From the NCBI GenBank assembly GCA_036971475.1, contig JBAIZL010000002.1, positions 356,451,082-356,515,081 on the forward strand: a stretch of DNA of 64,000 bases, given 5' to 3'. The notes below the pieces were generated by a model. The model had not been told where the DNA came from and did no database searches. It worked only from the letters and a program-made list of their open reading frames with translations. Numbering within the stretch: the stretch's first letter is position 1; every line of letters starts with the position of its first letter. The stretch is from Prosapia bicincta (Eukaryota > Arthropoda > Insecta > Hemiptera > Cercopidae). The position numbers and the translations under genes were made by a program. Shown piece by piece: positions 60,741 to 64,000 of the stretch.

Positions 60741-61678
60741 TTAATGTTTTAAAACATGTATTATTTAATCTATTTTGATTAAAGATATATTCAAAATCAC
60801 ATTAGTGTTTTAAAATAAGAGTTTACACATTTTGTTTCAGTGTTATACCACTGTTTGTGTGGTACAAATATACCACTTACTAGACACCTCACCATTCTCC
60901 ATCACATGGCCTGCTGATACATTTTACAAATGTGGTTGAAAGCTTGCTGATATTAAACAATGAGTGGAGTTAAGGGGGCAAGGAGGGGCATTTACCCCCA
61001 ACGTTCAGGACAAGTGTATTATTTTTTGTAATCAAAAGCTTACAATGAATCCATTAAAATACCACAAAAATAATAACAGTGCTGACAAGTAATATACTCG
61101 GCAGTATCAGTTGTTATTTTGGTGGAATGCAAATTATTTTATAAATATGACTAATTTCAAAGAAAAATATGAAATTTATTTTAATCTTACAAGTCATGAT
61201 GTTCAAAATAAAATTTTAGCAATTGTTTCTGACGAAGTTTGGTATTCAATGTTAGGTTTCTAACAGAAACAAAATCAGGCTTATTATTAGACGTATTACT
61301 TTGCAAAATTCGAAAATAAATTTTGCAAAGTTATAGGTCTAAAAGACCCCAATTTTTGCGCTATAAGAAACATATATAACAAACATATCGTTGAACACAT
61401 TACCATTACTTACCAATCAAAAAATAGTTTAAAACAGGTACCTTATATTGTATGTTTTTGGATGCTGGCTCGATGTCAACAAGCCTTAAATTTTCTCTAT
61501 TTTTTAGGGAGTATTTGGACCCAATTTGATACCCCCCCCTGGGGAAATCTGTGAACCCCAAAACAAAATTTATAACTCAGCCCATGTATTGAATTGCCCA
61601 CAACTGTTTCCAAATGCCCTCCTAAAATAGTTAAATTCATATTACTTCTTTAACAATAAAAATGAATAAGACATACAT

Positions 61679-61978
61679 TTAACATATACTGCTAATTAAC
61701 CAACACAAATAGTGGAATGTGAAGAAATAGTCGAAGTATAAAAACTTACAGTAGTTAGATGAAGTAGGGAGCTGTCCACTGTCCAGTGATGGACACTTCT
61801 TCACTAACTGGCTAGAAAATGAATCTATCTGGCAGATCATTGTAAAAATGTTGAAATAATAAATTTCTGGAGCCCGAAGGGTAATTAATTTATTAAAATG
61901 TGGAACTATGGAGATTTGGGAATTTACTTCCGTATTGAAAATATTTATTATACTGCATTTTAAATACCCGATCCACAA
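61679..61978 (-). other. 99-codon open frame, B3 copy, probably non-coding
   Basis: Same frame as 14502-14801 and 42239-42538, with further residue changes scattered along its length; start and stop retained. Confidence 0.5.
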
Positions 61979-62913
61979 TAACTAAAAACAAGACAGTTTT
62001 ACAATTTATTATACTAATCTCATATTTAATTTGCACTTAATAAACGTACTTGGTAGAACTAACTAATGGAAATATAATAAATGAAGTAAAAATGATACAT
62101 ATACAGATATGGCTCTAAAAACACTCAATAACCAAGTAATAACATAGGATGTATCTTTAATTAAATATTCATATATTAGAGTCTGTTCATGGCTTCCACC
62201 TCTTATTGAGCCTGTTACGTTGTCTAATGACCTTTAGGAGTTGAATACGTATGAACAAATAAGTTTATGTAAAGCAATTTGGAGAATTAATTTGTATTAA
62301 CAGAGTGTAAAAATTATGTAGCATTTATAGCATTATGGATTGACCTGTGGTTCTATCCATTAGCGTTGTGGCCTCAAGGTTACACATCCATGTTTAGATT
62401 ATTTGAGAATTTTCATTAGCATCTGATCACTTCTGTTTGTATCAGATATCTATAATTCTTGCATTACATAATGGAATGATCTCTTTAGAAACTATTGTCC
62501 CTGATGATATATAAAATTTAAGGAGTATCAGTTATCTCTGACGATACAGTTTATGTTAAAACTTGTTTGCTCAACATTCAAACATCTCACATTTATTCAT
62601 TTTATTAAAGAAAATCTAACTATTATCTAACAACTTTACAAAGATCATAAGTTCTTCCCAACAGCTAAGATTACCTACTATCACAGAAAAACTATATACT
62701 TATTTGGTTCTCTATATCACTATGAATACAACATACAACTAATTTATATAGTCTTATTAATAATGACGCTAACATAAATTAAGAGCCTTTGATACTAGTT
62801 AATTAAAGATTATTATACTTAAAATGCCAATTATATTCTTGGTAATAACATTCTCCAAGATATATTTTCCCTAAAAACACTTGTAAATATTTTACAACTT
62901 GCCAATAATAGCA

Positions 62914-63008
62914 CTTATATTTGTTGAGGACCGCCGCTTCGGGAGTTACGGTCTGAGCTGATAATGTGACACATCTCCGGAAACAGCCGTCCTCAACAAA
63001 TATAATTA
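62914..63008. repeat. Fold-back element of the CCGTCCTCAACA family, B3
   Basis: Arms 62914-62945 (CTTATATTTGTTGAGGAC..GGGAG) and 62975-63008 (CTCCGG..GTCCTCAACAAATATAA) are complementary over about 32 bp with a few mismatches. The loop holds GGTCTGAGCTGATAA and GTGACACAT. B1 at 16,700-16,750 keeps only the right arm. Confidence 0.75.
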
Positions 63009-63828
63009 AGTACTACTATAGACTAATTGTAACATATGTGCAGGTGTTTTTAGTGAAAACTATTAGCTTACGTTAAGATGGAATCAACTAATTTATATTT
63101 TCCATTTAAAAATCTGATGGCCGTTAAATTTAGTTTTACTTTTATTTAGACATTTCTTAAAATTTATTTTTGTAGTATTTTTACTTCCAAAAGTTTATTG
63201 AAATTTATGTCAACACTCACATAGAAAGCGTCTGTATTATCACATAAATAGTTTCATGGATCCAAGCCTGGATTAAAGGCTAATTTTAGGTTACACAAGG
63301 TAAATTTGTTTCATCTAGAAAAAATCTTTAAATGGAGCAGTGGCTAAACACTGTTTAAGGGTCTTTGTACGAGTATATACTTTATCTCAAAATGGCCATT
63401 TTGCTATTATATTTTCTCGCCGTAAAGTTCACTTATGGAGTTTAAATAGTTCTTATTGATATCACTTGGCAAAAAATCAGTACTGACTTAAAAATAACAG
63501 AAAGTAATGGTTTTTTACCAAGGAATATGAATAAGAACATTTGAAAAAGCCTCAAGATGTTCAAAAATCTGCAAGTTTTAAACACTATTTGATGAATGTC
63601 AGTTGTGGTAATCATTGTGACAGCATTATTAAAACGGGTTTATAACAAGGTGAAAAATCTTAAGTAATTTTCTGCTTATGAATTTTAAAGAAGTTTTTTT
63701 CTACTATGATTTGGAGTCGTGTTGGGTGACTGGATTATGTACCCTGTATTAGAACAACGTGTTTAATTCAAAATGTATGTGTTCATTTAAAATATGTTAT
63801 TTTCTGTTGCAAGATGTTTGTATACTAT

Positions 63829-63905
63829 ATTTTGTATTGTATTACAAATATCATTACGACATAACAAAATATTTAACCCATTAACAAAGCAACATTTAAC
63901 GCGAT
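63829..63905. other. ~77-bp B3-specific insertion
   Basis: B1 reads GTCTGTATAATATTGATC at ~17590; B3 has an AT-rich ~77 bp between TGTTTGTATA and ATATTGATC. No feature recognised. Confidence 0.6.
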
Positions 63906-64000
63906 ATTGATCTAATTACAAGCGAGTCGAAGACACTAACAGGTACGAATTAATTCCTAGCATCAACTGAGTTTTATTTCCTTACAGAAATATTCTCACT

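Larger units (their letters stand above)
54342..64000. repeat. Block B, copy B3 (unit 3, runs off the window)
   Basis: Collinear with B1 4131 to about 17,700 but reduced. Deleted relative to B1: about 6,380-8,838 (LINE remnant), 11,675-11,870, 12,072-13,605 (PLE endonuclease) and 15,003-16,000. Extra: 56607-56890, 57597-58650, one added ~142-bp repeat, and 63829-63905. Otherwise 54,870-56,050, 61,150-61,670 and 62,000-62,900 show nothing recognisable. Confidence 0.9.

Noticed and set aside
62914..63008. Hammerhead interpretation of the CCGTCCTCAACA fold-back
   Set aside because: Its core reads CTGATAA rather than CTGATGA, and the arms pair straight through the GAAAC, so a simple hairpin explains it better.

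Overview
This is a gene-poor, AT-rich stretch of a eukaryotic nuclear genome, most likely from an invertebrate and possibly an arthropod. The assignment rests on the (CT)n, (AT)n and (GT)n microsatellites, remnants of Penelope-like retroelements (PLEs, with a GIY-YIG endonuclease) and of a LINE RNase H, and the absence of bacterial gene organisation. I see no intact host protein gene, rRNA, tRNA or CRISPR array. Nearly all open frames over 60 codons are chance frames in AT-rich DNA, microsatellite translations or decayed transposon pieces.

The main structure is a long-period tandem array. A unit of about 27.6 kb, ordered B-A-C, is repeated. Unit 0 is the tail of block A (A1, 209-4134) joined directly to the next unit with block C missing. 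Unit 1 is complete: B1 4131-18685, A2 18686-22005, C1 22006-31731. Unit 2 is B2 31732-44420 joined to the last ~220 bp of A and then C2 up to 54341; it lacks about 5.1 kb (the end of B plus most of A). Unit 3 (B3, 54342-64000) runs off the window and is reduced by several internal deletions. Aligned stretches differ by a few percent, plus many large insertions and deletions, so each unit has its own indel history.

Inside the unit lie smaller repeat layers: a ~142-bp GC-rich tandem whose copy number differs between units, a ~840-bp spaced duplication, three or four diverged ~570-bp copies in block C, a diverged ~0.9-kb duplication across the C/B boundary, a 1,026-bp duplication only in C2, and a ~377-bp tandem only in C2. 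Several fold-back elements carry a recurring motif (YTGA, short hairpin, GAAAC, then often AATAAA), which on the PLE remnants lies just after the endonuclease reading frame. One, present in A1 and A2, can be folded like a hammerhead-ribozyme core. A perfect 144-bp-arm palindrome sits at 22927-23220. A few unit-specific insertions hold short exon-like or peptide-like sequences. No functional gene set or pathway can be read from the window; its interest lies in repeat architecture and retroelement tails.
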